A stretch of 64,000 nt of DNA from Lachnospiraceae bacterium (GCA_902363445.1 CABJAB010000006.1:62001-126000); one strand, 5' to 3'; shown: positions 34,434 through 44,004, numbered from the stretch's first letter. A program made the numbers and translations. The notes: generated from the letters alone by a model not told the origin.

Positions 34434-34832
34434 TCAATCCTGCCGTTCCTCTTCCTCAGATTCTTCTTCGGACTCTGTACTGCCGCCCATCACGTCATCG
34501 ATCAGCTTCGACATGTGTACGCCATATTCAATGGACTGGTCCAGAATGAAGGTGATCTCCGGCGTGTTTCTGAGATTCACAGATTTCGCCAACGCCCTTC
34601 TGATATACCCGACTGCATTTTTCAGGCCCTGAATCGTCTCCTTTGCCGCCTCTTCGTCCCCCAGGACGCTGATATAAGCCTTACAGTACTTGAGGTCAGG
34701 CGCCACCTCCACCGCTACGACGGACGTCATAGGGTGGATCCTGGGGTCTTTTACCTCGGTCCTGATGATATTGCTCAGTTCTCTCTGCACTTCACTGTTG
34801 ACACGGATATTCTTAATGCTGTTTTTACGCAT
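34434..34832 (-). CDS. rbfA: ribosome-binding factor A
   Basis: 132 residues. The type II KH-like fold shows EVQRELSNIIRTEVKDPRI, KYCKAYISVLGDEEAAKET and RTPEITFILDQSIEYG-like text (NTPEITFILDQSIEYG). It helps mature the 16S rRNA 5' end in the 30S subunit. The acidic C-terminus ESEEESEEEERQD is longer than usual. It follows infB by 27 bp. Confidence 0.94.
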   Translation of the reverse strand: MRKNSIKNIRVNSEVQRELSNIIRTEVKDPRIHPMTSVVAVEVAPDLKYCKAYISVLGDEEAAKETIQGLKNAVGYIRRALAKSVNLRNTPEITFILDQSIEYGVHMSKLIDDVMGGSTESEEESEEEERQD

Positions 34833-34859
34833 AGTTCACCAATCCTTCCGGGATTCCGG

Positions 34860-37694
34860 CTATCTGGGGACCTCCACCATGATGTAAGCCTCCACCATGT
34901 CGTCCTCCTTGATGTCATTGAATCCCTCGAATACGAGTCCGCATTCAAATCCTTTGGCCACTTCCTTTACGTCGTCCTTGAACCGCTTCAGGGATGCGAG
35001 GGGGCCTTCGAAAATCTGCTCTCCTTCGCGGCTGATCCTCACACTGCAGTTTCTCTGGAACTTGCCGTCCATGACATATCCGCCCGCGATCGTCCCGACT
35101 CCTGATGCTTTGAAGGTCTGGCGTACAACGGCATGGCCGATGACCTGTTCCTCGAAAACAGGATCGAGCATCCCCTTCATGGCTGCTTCCACATCCTCGA
35201 TTGCCTGATAAATCACCTTATACAGACGAACATCTACCTTTTCTCTTTCCGCGATGGACTTGGCAGTCGCATCCGGGCGTACATTAAAGCCGATGATGAT
35301 CGCGTTGGAGGCAGACGCCAAAGACACGTCGGACTCATTGATGGCCCCCACGCCGCCGTGAATGACCTTTACGACCACTTCTTCATTGGAAAGCTTCACG
35401 AGGCTCTGCTTCACCGCTTCCACGGAGCCCTGGACATCTGCTTTTATGATAATGCCCAGTTCTTTTACATTGCCCGCCTTGATCTGGCTGAACAAGTCAT
35501 CCAGAGACAGCTTTGCTTTTGTATCATCCAGGAGTTTTTCTCTTCCCTCAGAAATAAAGGTCTCCGCAAAGCTCCTTGCTTCTTTTTCTGACTCCGGCGC
35601 CACAAAGATCTCACCGGCGCTGGGTACGTCGTTCAGACCCAGAATCTCTACCGGAGTGGAAGGGCCTGCCTCTTTCACGCGGCGTCCCTTATCGTCCATC
35701 ATGGCCCTCACTTTGCCGTAGCAGGAGCCGGCCGCAATGGCGTCTCCCACATGGAGCGTTCCCTTCTGCACCAGAATCGTAGCCACAGGGCCCTTTCCTT
35801 TATCCAGCTCTGCCTCAATAACAAGGCCTCTCGCGCGGCGGCTGGGATTGGCTTTCAGCTCTTTCACTTCCGCCGTCAGAAGGATCATCTCAAGCAGGTT
35901 TTCAATGCCCTCTTTTGTATGGGCCGATACGGGCGCAAATATAGTGCTTCCGCCCCAATCCTCCGGAACCAGCTCATACTCGGCCAGCTCCTGCTTCACT
36001 CGGTCGATATTGGCGCTGGGTTTATCGATCTTGTTAATAGCTACGATAATCTCCACGCCTGCCGCCTTTGCATGATTGATAGCCTCTACTGTCTGGGGCA
36101 TGACGCCGTCATCCGCCGCAACTACCAGGATTGCGATATCCGTGGCCTGCGCGCCTCTCATTCTCATGGCAGTGAACGCCTCATGGCCGGGCGTATCTAA
36201 GAACGTGATCTTCTGTCCTGAAATCTCCACTACCGACGCGCCAATATGCTGTGTGATCCCGCCTGCCTCTCTGGCGATGACATTTGTCTCCCGAATCGCG
36301 TCCAGCAGAGAAGTCTTGCCGTGGTCTACATGGCCCATCACACACACTACCGGAGATCTCGGAATCATACTGTCCGCGGGATCCTCCGTATCCTTTAAAA
36401 GCTCCTCTATGACATCAATCTTGATTTCCTTTTCACAAAGGACATCAAACTCCATGGCGATTTCTTCTGCCGTATCGTAATCGATCTCTTGATTGATCGT
36501 GACCACTTTTCCCTGCAGGAACAGCTTTTTAACAATGACGGAAGGCTGCAGCTTCATCTTTTCCGCCAGCTCCTTGATCGTCAAGATCTCAGGAAGAATA
36601 ATGGTCTTTACTACTTCTACCACCGGTTCTGTCTTCTGGTCAGGCACTTTTGCCAAAGACTTGACAGGCGCCTTTCCTCCGCGCTTTCCGGACTTAAGTT
36701 CAAAATCGTCTCCCTGCTTCTTATCGTACTTATTTCCGACTCTGTTCCCCTGCTTTTGCTTCTGCTTGCCTGAATTCTTCTGGCTGCTGTCCAGCTGGGG
36801 AGCGGGAACGGAAAATCCGCCGCTTCTCCTGTTATCTCCCGGCTTCTGTCCGGGCCTTCTGTTATCTCTGTTAAACTGACCCTGACGGTCTCCGCTTCTT
36901 TCCCCGCCGGCAGGCCTGCTGCCATTCCGGTCTCCAGCCGGTCTCCTGTTAGGATCGTAGGGACGCTGCTGGCCCTGGCGGTTTCCGCCGGTCCTGTCAC
37001 CGGTCCTTTCGCCTGTCGGCCTGCTGCCATTCCGATCTCCTGACGGCCTTCTGTTCGCGTCATACGGACGGTCTCCCTGCGGACGGCGTTCCCTGTTATC
37101 GGAAAAACTCCGTTCTCCGGAGGGCCGGGCAGTCCTCTGCTGATCCGGGCGGCGGTTTTCCCCGCGCGAAGCAGATGCTGTCTGGCGGCCTTCCGCAGAA
37201 GCAGGCGTCACTGCCTGGGCTCTCATCTGCGGCTTCTGTACGTCGGTCTGAGACGACGGCCTTCCTGTTCCTTCCGGTTTCTGCGGAGCAGATGCCGCAG
37301 ACGCTGCCGGTTTTATGGCCGGCTTAGGTCCGACAGGCCTTGTGGACTGTCTCGCCGGCTGACCAGACGCCGCTGGACGCCCGGTCTGGCCGGGACGTCT
37401 CGTTCCAGGTCCTGCCGGCCGGGCTCCTGTACGGCTTCTTCCGGCCTGAGAACTATTCTGAGAACGGAATACTGCGGTAATCCGCTTCTTCGGCGCCGCC
37501 TCCGTTTCTGCCTTGGGTTCCTCCTGAGGCTCCGGCTTCGGTGAATACGCCCTTCTGACCATATCGGCCTGCGCTTCATCGATTACGCTCAGAGGACTCT
37601 GGACGTTTACCCCGTTCGCCTGAAGTACGTCCAGTATATCCTTATTATTTTTATCTATTTCCTTCGCTAATTCATGGACTCTCATTTTTGCCAT
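34860..37694 (-). CDS. infB: translation initiation factor IF-2
   Basis: 944 residues from the ATG at 37694 with CGGAGG 8 nt upstream. The N-terminal IF2_N module ([20 protein letters not shown]) is followed by a long Arg/Gly/Pro-rich disordered region (about 60-330) holding a near-duplicate block, [20 protein letters not shown] and [21 protein letters not shown] second IF2_N (about 370-425) precedes the GTPase domain: G1 [13 protein letters not shown]3 [13 protein letters not shown]4 NKIDKP. Domains II-IV complete the protein, which positions fMet-tRNA on the 30S subunit. Confidence 0.97.
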   Translation of the reverse strand: MAKMRVHELAKEIDKNNKDILDVLQANGVNVQSPLSVIDEAQADMVRRAYSPKPEPQEEPKAETEAAPKKRITAVFRSQNSSQAGRSRTGARPAGPGTRRPGQTGRPAASGQPARQSTRPVGPKPAIKPAASAASAPQKPEGTGRPSSQTDVQKPQMRAQAVTPASAEGRQTASASRGENRRPDQQRTARPSGERSFSDNRERRPQGDRPYDANRRPSGDRNGSRPTGERTGDRTGGNRQGQQRPYDPNRRPAGDRNGSRPAGGERSGDRQGQFNRDNRRPGQKPGDNRRSGGFSVPAPQLDSSQKNSGKQKQKQGNRVGNKYDKKQGDDFELKSGKRGGKAPVKSLAKVPDQKTEPVVEVVKTIILPEILTIKELAEKMKLQPSVIVKKLFLQGKVVTINQEIDYDTAEEIAMEFDVLCEKEIKIDVIEELLKDTEDPADSMIPRSPVVCVMGHVDHGKTSLLDAIRETNVIAREAGGITQHIGASVVEISGQKITFLDTPGHEAFTAMRMRGAQATDIAILVVAADDGVMPQTVEAINHAKAAGVEIIVAINKIDKPSANIDRVKQELAEYELVPEDWGGSTIFAPVSAHTKEGIENLLEMILLTAEVKELKANPSRRARGLVIEAELDKGKGPVATILVQKGTLHVGDAIAAGSCYGKVRAMMDDKGRRVKEAGPSTPVEILGLNDVPSAGEIFVAPESEKEARSFAETFISEGREKLLDDTKAKLSLDDLFSQIKAGNVKELGIIIKADVQGSVEAVKQSLVKLSNEEVVVKVIHGGVGAINESDVSLASASNAIIIGFNVRPDATAKSIAEREKVDVRLYKVIYQAIEDVEAAMKGMLDPVFEEQVIGHAVVRQTFKASGVGTIAGGYVMDGKFQRNCSVRISREGEQIFEGPLASLKRFKDDVKEVAKGFECGLVFEGFNDIKEDDMVEAYIMVEVPR

Positions 37695-37713
37695 ACTTAC
37701 TACCTCCGTTTGA

Positions 37714-38022
37714 TTACTCACTCTCTATCTGTTTTACCACAGCATCCCGGAAACCTGCGTCTGTCAGCGCCACGGAAGCCCGAAGCTCCCTGCCGATGGC
37801 AGAACCCAGGTCTTCTTTTTTACCCCAAAAGTACAAAGGAACTTTATAGTAAGTACACATATTCGTGAACATTTTCTTTGTATTATCCGACGCATCTTCT
37901 GCAACGATCACCAGTGTGGCTTTCATGGATTTAACAGCCTTCTCTGTCAGGAACTCGCCGCTGACCAGCCTGCCTGCCTTCATGGCCAGGCCTAAAAGGG
38001 ACGCTACCCTATTTGCTCTCAA
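37714..38022 (-). CDS. ylxQ: L7Ae/L30e-family RNA-binding protein YlxQ
   Basis: 102 residues from a TTG start that overlaps the rnpM stop region by 14 bp (GGAG about 11 nt upstream). It reads [20 protein letters not shown] and [19 protein letters not shown], typical of the L7Ae kink-turn-binding family encoded between rnpM and infB. The exact role is unsettled; it probably binds structured RNA. Confidence 0.9.
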   Translation of the reverse strand: MRANRVASLLGLAMKAGRLVSGEFLTEKAVKSMKATLVIVAEDASDNTKKMFTNMCTYYKVPLYFWGKKEDLGSAIGRELRASVALTDAGFRDAVVKQIESE

Positions 38023-38287
38023 TGGCTTCCAGCTCCTTTCTCAGTCTGTCGTACACTTCCGCGGATACCGGCATTTTAAAGGACCGTTCCAGCCCTCTGC
38101 CTTTCACGGCTTTTTCCAGGCACTCTCTGTCAAAACACAGATAAGCCCCCCGGCCGTTCTTCTTCCCAGTCGCATCCAGGACGATATCCCCCTCCGCTGT
38201 CTTAAGGATTCTGATCATATCCTTTTTATTCTTCATTTCGCCGCAGCCGACGCATTGTCTCTGTGGGTTTTTCTTTTTTACGCTCAT
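38009..38287 (-). CDS. rnpM: YlxR/RnpM RNase P modulator
   Basis: 92 residues. The family motif PQRQCVGCGEMKNKKDMIRI (with CxxC) and GRGAYLCFDRECLEKAVKGRGLERSF identify YlxR, renamed RnpM because it binds the RNase P RNA and lowers its activity in Bacillus. It sits between nusA and ylxQ, as usual. Confidence 0.94.
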   Translation of the reverse strand: MSVKKKNPQRQCVGCGEMKNKKDMIRILKTAEGDIVLDATGKKNGRGAYLCFDRECLEKAVKGRGLERSFKMPVSAEVYDRLRKELEAIESK

Positions 38288-38308
38288 GGAATCACGCTCC
38301 GTTATGAA

Positions 38309-39487
38309 TTACTCCTGCGGCTCTGCCCCTTCCGGATAGTATCCGCCGTCTCCTTCTTCATATCCTTCTTCATACTCAAACCCTTCATAGTTGTCGAATT
38401 CACCTTCCATCCCCTCTTCATATCCGATCTCCTCCAGGAGTCCGGATTCTCTTGCCTGAGTCTCACTCTTAATATCTATCTTAAAGCCGGTGAGCCTTGC
38501 AGCCAGTCTTGCATTCTGGCCTTCCTTGCCAATCGCAAGGGACAGCTGATAATCCGGCACGATTACCTGTGCGGTCTTCTCGTCATCGTCGGCCACCACG
38601 CAGATGACCTTTGCAGGGCTTAGGGCGTTCTCGATCAGCAGCGCTGAATTATCGCTCCAGTTGATGATGTCAATCTTCTCTCCGCGCAGCTCTTCCACCA
38701 CGGCGTTTACTCTGGCGCCGTTAATGCCCACGCAGGCGCCGACCGGATCCACATTGGGGTCGTTGGAATGAACCGCCATTTTTGTCCTGGAACCTGCTTC
38801 TCTGGCAATGCTCCTGATCTCCACGGTCCCGTCCTTCACTTCGGCCACTTCCGATTCAAACAGACGCTTCACCAGCTCCGGGTGTGTCCTGGATACCAGG
38901 ATTCTGGGCCCCTTAGTCGTATCCTTCACTTCCAGGATATATACCTTGATGCGCTCTGTCGGCATAAAAGTCTCGCCCTTTACCTGTTCATTTTCATTCA
39001 GCATCGCATCCACTTTGCCCAAATTGATGCTGACGTTCCGCCCGAGATACCGCTGGACGATGCCGGTCACGACTTCCTTTTCTTTTCCGTAATACTGATT
39101 GAACAGTACCTTTCTCTCCTCTTCGCGAATCTTCTGCAGAATCACGTTCTTCGCGTTCTGAGTGGCGATACGTCCAAATTCCTTGGATTTAATCTCCACC
39201 CGTGCGACGTCTCCTATTCCAAGATGGGGATCGATCTCCCTCGCTTCCTCCAGCGTAATCTGAAGAGCGGGGTCTTCTACGTTTTCCACCACTTCCCGTT
39301 CCGCGTATACGGAAAAGTTGCAAGTCTCTCTGTCTATGATCGCCTTTACATTATCCGCTTTCCCGAAATGAGTCTTACATGCTTGAATCAAAGAATTCTC
39401 GATGGCTTCCAAAAGAGTTTCTTTACTGATATCCTTCTCTTTTTCCAAAAGCTCAAGGGCTTCCTTCAATTCCTTGTTTTCTTTCAT
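38309..39487 (-). CDS. nusA: transcription termination/antitermination factor NusA
   Basis: 392 residues. The N-terminal RNA-polymerase-binding domain (1-125, with ALELLEKEKDISKETLLEAI) is followed by S1 (about 135-200, GIVQRYLGRNVSINLG) and two KH domains (about 230-345, DPVGACVGINGARVNAVVEEL and LSLAIGKEGQNARLAARLTG). An acidic tail rich in Glu/Tyr/Gly (about 350-392) replaces the longer C-terminus of Proteobacteria. It follows rimP by 48 bp. A terminator-like hairpin in the operon leader suggests attenuation by NusA itself, as reported for Bacillus. Confidence 0.97.
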   Translation of the reverse strand: MKENKELKEALELLEKEKDISKETLLEAIENSLIQACKTHFGKADNVKAIIDRETCNFSVYAEREVVENVEDPALQITLEEAREIDPHLGIGDVARVEIKSKEFGRIATQNAKNVILQKIREEERKVLFNQYYGKEKEVVTGIVQRYLGRNVSINLGKVDAMLNENEQVKGETFMPTERIKVYILEVKDTTKGPRILVSRTHPELVKRLFESEVAEVKDGTVEIRSIAREAGSRTKMAVHSNDPNVDPVGACVGINGARVNAVVEELRGEKIDIINWSDNSALLIENALSPAKVICVVADDDEKTAQVIVPDYQLSLAIGKEGQNARLAARLTGFKIDIKSETQARESGLLEEIGYEEGMEGEFDNYEGFEYEEGYEEGDGGYYPEGAEPQE

Positions 39488-39535
39488 TTATCTGTTTCCT
39501 CCTCTTCCTTTCCCTTCCGGGACGTATCCTCAAAC

Positions 39536-40009
39536 TCAGCCGAAATCAAATGCCAAACGAATCAATGCAATATCGGTTCTCTCAAAAGCAATGGATTCTC
39601 CGTCCTCTTTTTCAATAGTCACCGAATGGTCATCGTAGGATGTCAGTATCCCTACAAATTCTTTCTCCTTATTGAAGGGACGGTACAGACGGATCTCTAC
39701 CTCTTCTCCAATGCTTCTGGCAAAATCCTTTTCTTTTTTTAGGGGTCTGCCGAGTCCCGGTGAACTGACCTCCAGGATATAGCTGTCAGCGATATAATCC
39801 TCTCTGTCCAAAATATCGCTGAACGCACGGCTGACTGTCTCACAGTCATCCACTGCTATCCCGCCCGGCTTGTCGATGTATGCTCTCAGAAAACGGTTCC
39901 CGCCTTCTTTGACGAATTCCACATCCACCAACTCAAACTGGTGAGATTCTACGATTGGAAGCAGCAGTTCCTCGGTACGTTTCTCAATGTCTTCTTTTCT
40001 TGTCAGCAT
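39536..40009 (-). CDS. rimP: ribosome maturation factor RimP
   Basis: 157 residues. It shows ELVDVEFVKEGGNRFLRAYI, GGIAVDDCETVSRAFSDIL and YILEVSSPGLGRPLKKEKDF, the RimP N-domain signature, followed by an Sm-like C-domain. It assists late 30S assembly. First gene of the minus-strand operon that runs through nusA, infB and truB to ribF; a leader of about 117 nt precedes it. Confidence 0.95.
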   Translation of the reverse strand: MLTRKEDIEKRTEELLLPIVESHQFELVDVEFVKEGGNRFLRAYIDKPGGIAVDDCETVSRAFSDILDREDYIADSYILEVSSPGLGRPLKKEKDFARSIGEEVEIRLYRPFNKEKEFVGILTSYDDHSVTIEKEDGESIAFERTDIALIRLAFDFG

Positions 40010-40161
40010 TCTCTGACCCCTTTCTGCTGATTCTTGTGATATTCACAAAAAGCAGAGTTCTCTCTCCGCAAGCCAAAAACAAAGAGTGGACATCTGCCCA
40101 CTCTTCATCCTACTTTATTTATTATCATTAATACTATAGCACATTTTTCCATTCAATGCAA
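40010..40161 (-). promoter_or_regulatory. rimP-nusA operon promoter and attenuator-like leader
   Basis: Minus-strand promoter TTGCAT (40161-40156), 17-bp spacer, TATAGT (40138-40133). Downstream, before rimP, a hairpin with arms AAGAGTGG/CCACTCTT (40105-40082) is followed by TTTGTTTTT, an intrinsic terminator inside the leader. Bacillus nusA is reported to be autoregulated by NusA-dependent termination in the equivalent place. A fallback reading is that it terminates the upstream 71-residue gene. Confidence 0.7.
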
Positions 40162-40169
40162 GCCCTTTA

Positions 40170-40385
40170 TTATAGGGATATACTGCTTCTCGCCGCCTCT
40201 TCCTCAAAGAAAACCGTACGTCCGATCTGATGAGAAGATATCACGTACTGCCCCTCGCAGTTCCCATAGGTATCTATCTGAAAATCGAATCCGTCGTCTG
40301 TCTCTTCTATCTCCATGATCCGGCCCGAATGGACCAGACCATCCTCCGTATAATAAACCAGCCGTCCGTTATCCGCCAATTCCAT
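40170..40385 (-). CDS. small hypothetical protein
   Basis: 71 residues from the ATG at 40385 with AAGGAG about 8 nt upstream. Reads MELADNGRLVYYTEDGLVHS and GRIMEIEETDDGFDFQIDTY, then HQIGRTVFFEEEAARS. Acidic, no membrane segment, no family recognised; beta-rich by appearance. It lies just upstream of the rimP promoter and stops 9 bp before its -35. Confidence 0.6.
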   Translation of the reverse strand: MELADNGRLVYYTEDGLVHSGRIMEIEETDDGFDFQIDTYGNCEGQYVISSHQIGRTVFFEEEAARSSISL

Positions 40386-40513
40386 TCCACTTTCTCCTTC
40401 CATTTACCATCTATTTTTTCCAGCAGCCAGAAATTCATCCCTTTTGGCCGGTTTTTTATGATATCTTTATCCTTTCACAGCCGTTTTTAACAGAAAATTA
40501 TCCTGTTTCCTGC

Positions 40514-40627
40514 TATAGTGGAAATGTACAGGATCGTACCGATAAGTAGATCCTTTTTCATAAATCCCTCGTAAAGCCGCCATGACCCCATCCCCCGGAT
40601 GTTTTTGGCGGCTTTCACTCTATTTTT
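40514..40627 (+). ncRNA. candidate small structured transcript
   Basis: An extended -10-like TGCTATAGT (hexamer 40514-40519; no good -35) is followed by about 100 nt that can fold (GGATC with GATCC near 40531-40552) and end in a terminator hairpin AAAGCCGCCA/TGGCGGCTTT (40573-40582, 40606-40615) with U-rich sequence after it. No ORF. It could equally be a lone terminator with chance upstream sequence. Confidence 0.3.
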
Positions 40628-40635
40628 CCCATACC

Positions 40636-41007
40636 TTGCCGCACGAAGTGCGACCGCCTTACGATGGAATCGGATTGTTCCTCCTGCTCTTTCTTTCGCA
40701 CCGGAATAAGCGCTCACTTGCCTTAAAAACCATTGGGGCGGCTCACCGCTGCCCGCTGCCATAAGGCGCGCAGGCTGTGCGGATATCCAATCCTTTTCTG
40801 GAATCAAGGGAACCGAGATTATCCGAAAAGGTGCGGCGGGGAGGAAGCGGCCCCTGAATCGCCAGCGAACCGAAATCGTGACGCCCCGGAACTTCTGCCG
40901 GTGTCTTGGTATAGACTTTACAGGAATGATTGCAAAAAGTATTTTGTTATATACCCAAGGGCATCCCTTAATCCATGCCCTACGGGCAGGCGCACTTCGT
41001 GCGGCAG
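40636..41007 (-). repeat. dispersed repeat, internally deleted inverted copy
   Basis: Inverted relative to the copies at 44133 and 60658. It keeps the TGCCGCACGAAGTGCG end, the AAGGGATGCCCTT palindrome, the TTCTGCCGG and GATTTCGGTTCGCTGGCGAT blocks, then jumps over the middle (about 190 bp) to the CCTTTTCGG block, and stops at AGCAGGAGGAACAATCCGAT, lacking the last 190 bp. Both outer ends carry the same TGCCGCACGAAGTGCG sequence in inverted orientation. Confidence 0.85.
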
Positions 41008-41022
41008 GGTATAATACAAAAG

Positions 41023-41075
41023 GCCTTGTATTTGCGGGACATACTGCAGCATCCGCGTATATACAAGGCTTTTTT
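41023..41075 (+). terminator. hairpin with T-run near tRNA-Val
   Basis: GCCTTGTAT and ATACAAGGC arms with a 29-nt loop, then TTTTTT on the plus strand and TTTTG on the minus strand. It may end the tRNA-Val transcript. Confidence 0.6.
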
Positions 41076-41080
41076 CATAG

Positions 41081-41154
41081 TGGAAGCAATGGGGCTCGAA
41101 CCCATGACCTCTCGCGTGTGAGGCGAACGCTCATCCCAGCTGAGCTATGCTTCC
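41081..41154 (-). tRNA. tRNA-Val (anticodon CAC)
   Basis: Acceptor GGAAGCA/TGCTTCC, D arm GCTC...GAGC, anticodon stem TTCGC/GCGAG with loop CTCACAC (anticodon CAC), T arm ATGGG-TTCGAGC-CCCAT. Discriminator A; CCA not encoded. 74 nt. Confidence 0.96.
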
Positions 41155-41314
41155 AGTGCTCTTTTATTTTATCACTTGAAACGAAATAGTCAATAGAAAT
41201 CTGAAATTTTCTAAAATCTGCTGTCAAAAGACACGCGCTGAAAAGCAGGAAATTCTCATTATTTGTATATTAGGACAAAATATAAAAATAATAAAAAGTA
41301 AATGTCAAAAATGC

Positions 41315-41343
41315 TTGACCCTTCCGCATAATCTCATTACAAT
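41315..41343 (+). promoter_or_regulatory. promoter of the M20 hydrolase gene
   Basis: TTGACC (41315-41320), 17-bp spacer, TACAAT (41338-41343). The leader to the ATG at 41468 is about 118 nt with no riboswitch recognised. Confidence 0.8.
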
Positions 41344-41467
41344 ATAGATAATTTCTAGTAATTACGTGCGAATCAGAACACTCCCTGGTCATTCATCCAT
41401 TCAATCCCAAACCCCCAGCGTCACCCTTTCACTACATATTTGCCGACGGCAAAAGAAAGGAAACACA

Positions 41468-42610
41468 ATGAAAAAGGATATTTTAGAGCAGGTAACCTAC
41501 GATTATGTCAAAGCCGCCCTTGAGGACGTAATCGCGATTCCCAGCGAGAGTCTGCAGGAAAAAAAGCTGGCAGAGTACATCTGCGGCCGGCTGAAAAACG
41601 CCGGAATGGACGCCTCCGTTGACCCCCATGGAAATATGGTCGCCAAGAAGAAATCCGGCAGGCCCGGCAAGACCATTTATTTCAATTCTCATATGGATAC
41701 CGTAGAAGTCGGAAATTTATGGACAAAGAATCCATACGGGGAGGTGGACGGCGACCGTTTTTACGGCGTAGGCGTCTGCGACTGCCAGGCTTCTCTCACT
41801 GGCATGATGCTAGCTGTAGAGCTTCTCTCTAAAAACGGCGTCGAATTGTCCGGAGAATACGGCCTCACTGCCGTCGCCAGGGAACAATGGCCCTGCGTAG
41901 CTACAAAGGGCACTGTGAACCTAATCGACGACGGGTTCCACGCCGATATGGTGGTGATCGGAGAACCCACGAACCTGACCATCTGCCGCGGATGCGAGGG
42001 AATGCTGGAGGTCATCATAGAAGTTACCGGAGTCCCTGTTCACGCGTGCAATCCAGAGCTGGGCGTAAATGCCATCGAGGTCATGTATGAAATCATGTCG
42101 GAGATTAAAAAAATTCCGGTGGGGACCAGTGAAATATTAAACAAGGGTGCGATTAACTTCGGAGTGATCGAAGGCGGCTCAAGGTCCTGTGTCCTTCCTG
42201 AAAAATGTACCCTGAAGGTCTCCAGATTCATCGTCGAAGGAGAAAACGGCTCTCAGTTCATGAAGCAGATCGAAGCCATTTTGAAAGAAGTAAAGAAAAA
42301 AGACGAACGCATCCAGGCTACCGCCATCCTTGGCTACGATACCCTCGCCGGCGTCGTACAGGACGGTGCAGAAGTGATCGAGATGTTAAAAGAAGCCAGC
42401 AGAGAAGTCACCGGAGAAACCGCTCCTCTGACAGCCATGCGGGCCCATATGGACGCGGATTTCCTGATCAACAAAGCCGGTATTCCCACCGTAGCTTTCG
42501 GACCCGGGGACTTGGACGCTTATAACGCAGGCGCCGAGTGGGTCAATATCAGTGACGTCGTCACCGCTGTAAAGGTGTATATCACAGCCGTCATGAACTT
42601 GCTCGGATAA
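41468..42610 (+). CDS. M20-family metallohydrolase, YgeY-like
   Basis: 380 residues from the ATG at 41468. The fold follows M20 peptidases/deacylases: IYFNSHMDTVEVG near 75 (His, Asp), GVGVCDCQASLTGMM near 105 (metal-bridging Asp in CDC), IGEPTNLTICRGCEGMLEV near 165. The usual EE pair is EQ in VAREQWPC, and the final His region reads GPGDLDAYNAGAEWV, without the common His. YgeY-family hydrolases are linked to selenium-dependent purine pathways in some bacteria, but no such genes are here. The substrate is unknown; amidohydrolase or dipeptidase-like activity is possible. A terminator follows. Confidence 0.82.
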   Translation: MKKDILEQVTYDYVKAALEDVIAIPSESLQEKKLAEYICGRLKNAGMDASVDPHGNMVAKKKSGRPGKTIYFNSHMDTVEVGNLWTKNPYGEVDGDRFYGVGVCDCQASLTGMMLAVELLSKNGVELSGEYGLTAVAREQWPCVATKGTVNLIDDGFHADMVVIGEPTNLTICRGCEGMLEVIIEVTGVPVHACNPELGVNAIEVMYEIMSEIKKIPVGTSEILNKGAINFGVIEGGSRSCVLPEKCTLKVSRFIVEGENGSQFMKQIEAILKEVKKKDERIQATAILGYDTLAGVVQDGAEVIEMLKEASREVTGETAPLTAMRAHMDADFLINKAGIPTVAFGPGDLDAYNAGAEWVNISDVVTAVKVYITAVMNLLG

Positions 42611-42618
42611 TACTTTAC

Positions 42619-42665
42619 CGCCCTTTTCGGCTGCAAAAAGCTTCCTGCGCCGAAAAGGGCGTTTT
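42619..42665 (+). terminator. intrinsic terminator of the M20 hydrolase gene
   Basis: CGCCCTTTTCGG and CCGAAAAGGGCG arms followed by TTTT on the plus strand. Confidence 0.92.
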
Positions 42666-42675
42666 ATGTATTTTG

Positions 42676-44004
42676 TCATTCCCGATCCTCCTGAAAGGAA
42701 ATGCCTTGTCCGGAGCACCACTGCCTGAGAGATGTCACCAGATCTCCATACTCATCATAGATCAGCTCTTCCGGCACACCGGCAGAAGCGGTGCTTCCCA
42801 ATTGGTATTCCTTTCGTTTCGCCTCTGACCGGACGGCCATCCTTCTGAAGAAAGAAGTCCCGTTCCTCGATCTTCCAAAACTGGCAGGCGTCATAGATAT
42901 CCTTTTTATCTCCCTGGCCGGATAAGATGTTTCATCTATCCGAAGGCTGGAATCTGTCAGAACAATCCGCCCCGGCATTTTTTTCGCAAATGTGAAATAT
43001 CGAAAAGCCTGAAAGACCGGAAAGGGCACACAGAAAAGCAAAAAAATAGCCAGCATCAGAAATATAGCATTTGAATCCAACGGCTTTCTATATAGGAGAC
43101 AAAACCACAGCGCCGCTAAAATCGCCCCCGCGGTCGCGCAGCCAATTCCAATCTGCGCCACTCGCCTGCGTTCCCTTTTCAGCAAGTTTTCTTTGGGTAT
43201 TTGGAATTCCCGTTTGTCACACACTTCATAGATTTGTTCCACCGTCAGTTCTTCTGGGATTTTTTCAAAGGTCCCGTCTTTTCTCAGCTTATTGATATCT
43301 TCCATCATATCCGAAAAATCCAACGCCTGAATACCATAGCAGCTCAAGACCTTATTATAATGCGGCCGGACCGGCACAAAGATCAGCCGGTTTGTTCCGG
43401 TGAATATGCCGTTCAGACGCTTCTTTTCCGTCACCGCCCAAAATCCGGTGTTCAGCGGATACTCCGCATATCTTCGGTTTCCTCTGCAGAACTTGAGTCC
43501 TGACGTACTCACTTCAATCCGGATCCTGCACCAGTAAAATGCCCAGAATGCAGAAAGGCCCAGTGTACAAGTCAGCCAGATACCCATACAGACTTCCTTG
43601 GTAAGAGCCAGATATTTAAGCCTATCCAGAAGGACATAAAAAAGGAGGAACAGGAGAAATCCAATCAAAATCAACTTTTTTACAAATTCGGCCAACAGCA
43701 GTTTCAGCGCACTTTTATATATTTTCGTATCCGGAGCCGCGGACTGCCGTCCTGTACCGGCAGATTCTTCAAAAAATCCCGTTTTTTCCGCAGTCCTATT
43801 CTGTTGTCGCATAAGCTGTATCCCCATTATACAAAGCAGCGCCATCAAAATCATAATAATTAAAAAGATAAAAAAGAGTCGAAGCTCACTTTTATAGAAT
43901 CCCCACTCTATCCATTCTGTAATCTGATGTACTGCCAAAAGAGCGGAAAGAAGAAATAAAACGGCTCCGGCCGTCGCCATTAAGATACCCGCAGCTTTTT
44001 TCAT
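42676..44004 (-). CDS. multi-pass membrane protein, function unknown
   Basis: 442 residues, unrecognised. Three hydrophobic hairpins (about 5-65, 108-155, 285-330) alternate with soluble parts that contain PH-like strands (SGLKFCRGNRRYAEYPLNTG and PGRIVLTDSSLRIDETSYPA). The last 60 residues are soluble. Its ATG overlaps the TGA of a short upstream frame (ATGA), so it was probably the second gene of an operon whose first gene is now truncated by a dispersed repeat. The C-terminal SRQWC-like end (SLRQWCSGQGISF) is hydrophilic. Possibly a bacterial-PH-domain sensor; uncertain. Confidence 0.65.
   Translation of the reverse strand: MKKAAGILMATAGAVLFLLSALLAVHQITEWIEWGFYKSELRLFFIFLIIMILMALLCIMGIQLMRQQNRTAEKTGFFEESAGTGRQSAAPDTKIYKSALKLLLAEFVKKLILIGFLLFLLFYVLLDRLKYLALTKEVCMGIWLTCTLGLSAFWAFYWCRIRIEVSTSGLKFCRGNRRYAEYPLNTGFWAVTEKKRLNGIFTGTNRLIFVPVRPHYNKVLSCYGIQALDFSDMMEDINKLRKDGTFEKIPEELTVEQIYEVCDKREFQIPKENLLKRERRRVAQIGIGCATAGAILAALWFCLLYRKPLDSNAIFLMLAIFLLFCVPFPVFQAFRYFTFAKKMPGRIVLTDSSLRIDETSYPAREIKRISMTPASFGRSRNGTSFFRRMAVRSEAKRKEYQLGSTASAGVPEELIYDEYGDLVTSLRQWCSGQGISFQEDRE

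Noticed and set aside
40733..41014. Plus-strand 93-codon frame in the deleted repeat copy
   Set aside because: Lies wholly in the inverted repeat copy and has no ribosome binding site or family match.
41155..41467. A riboswitch in the M20 hydrolase leader
   Set aside because: No conserved riboswitch core or terminator/antiterminator pair could be drawn in the AT-rich leader.
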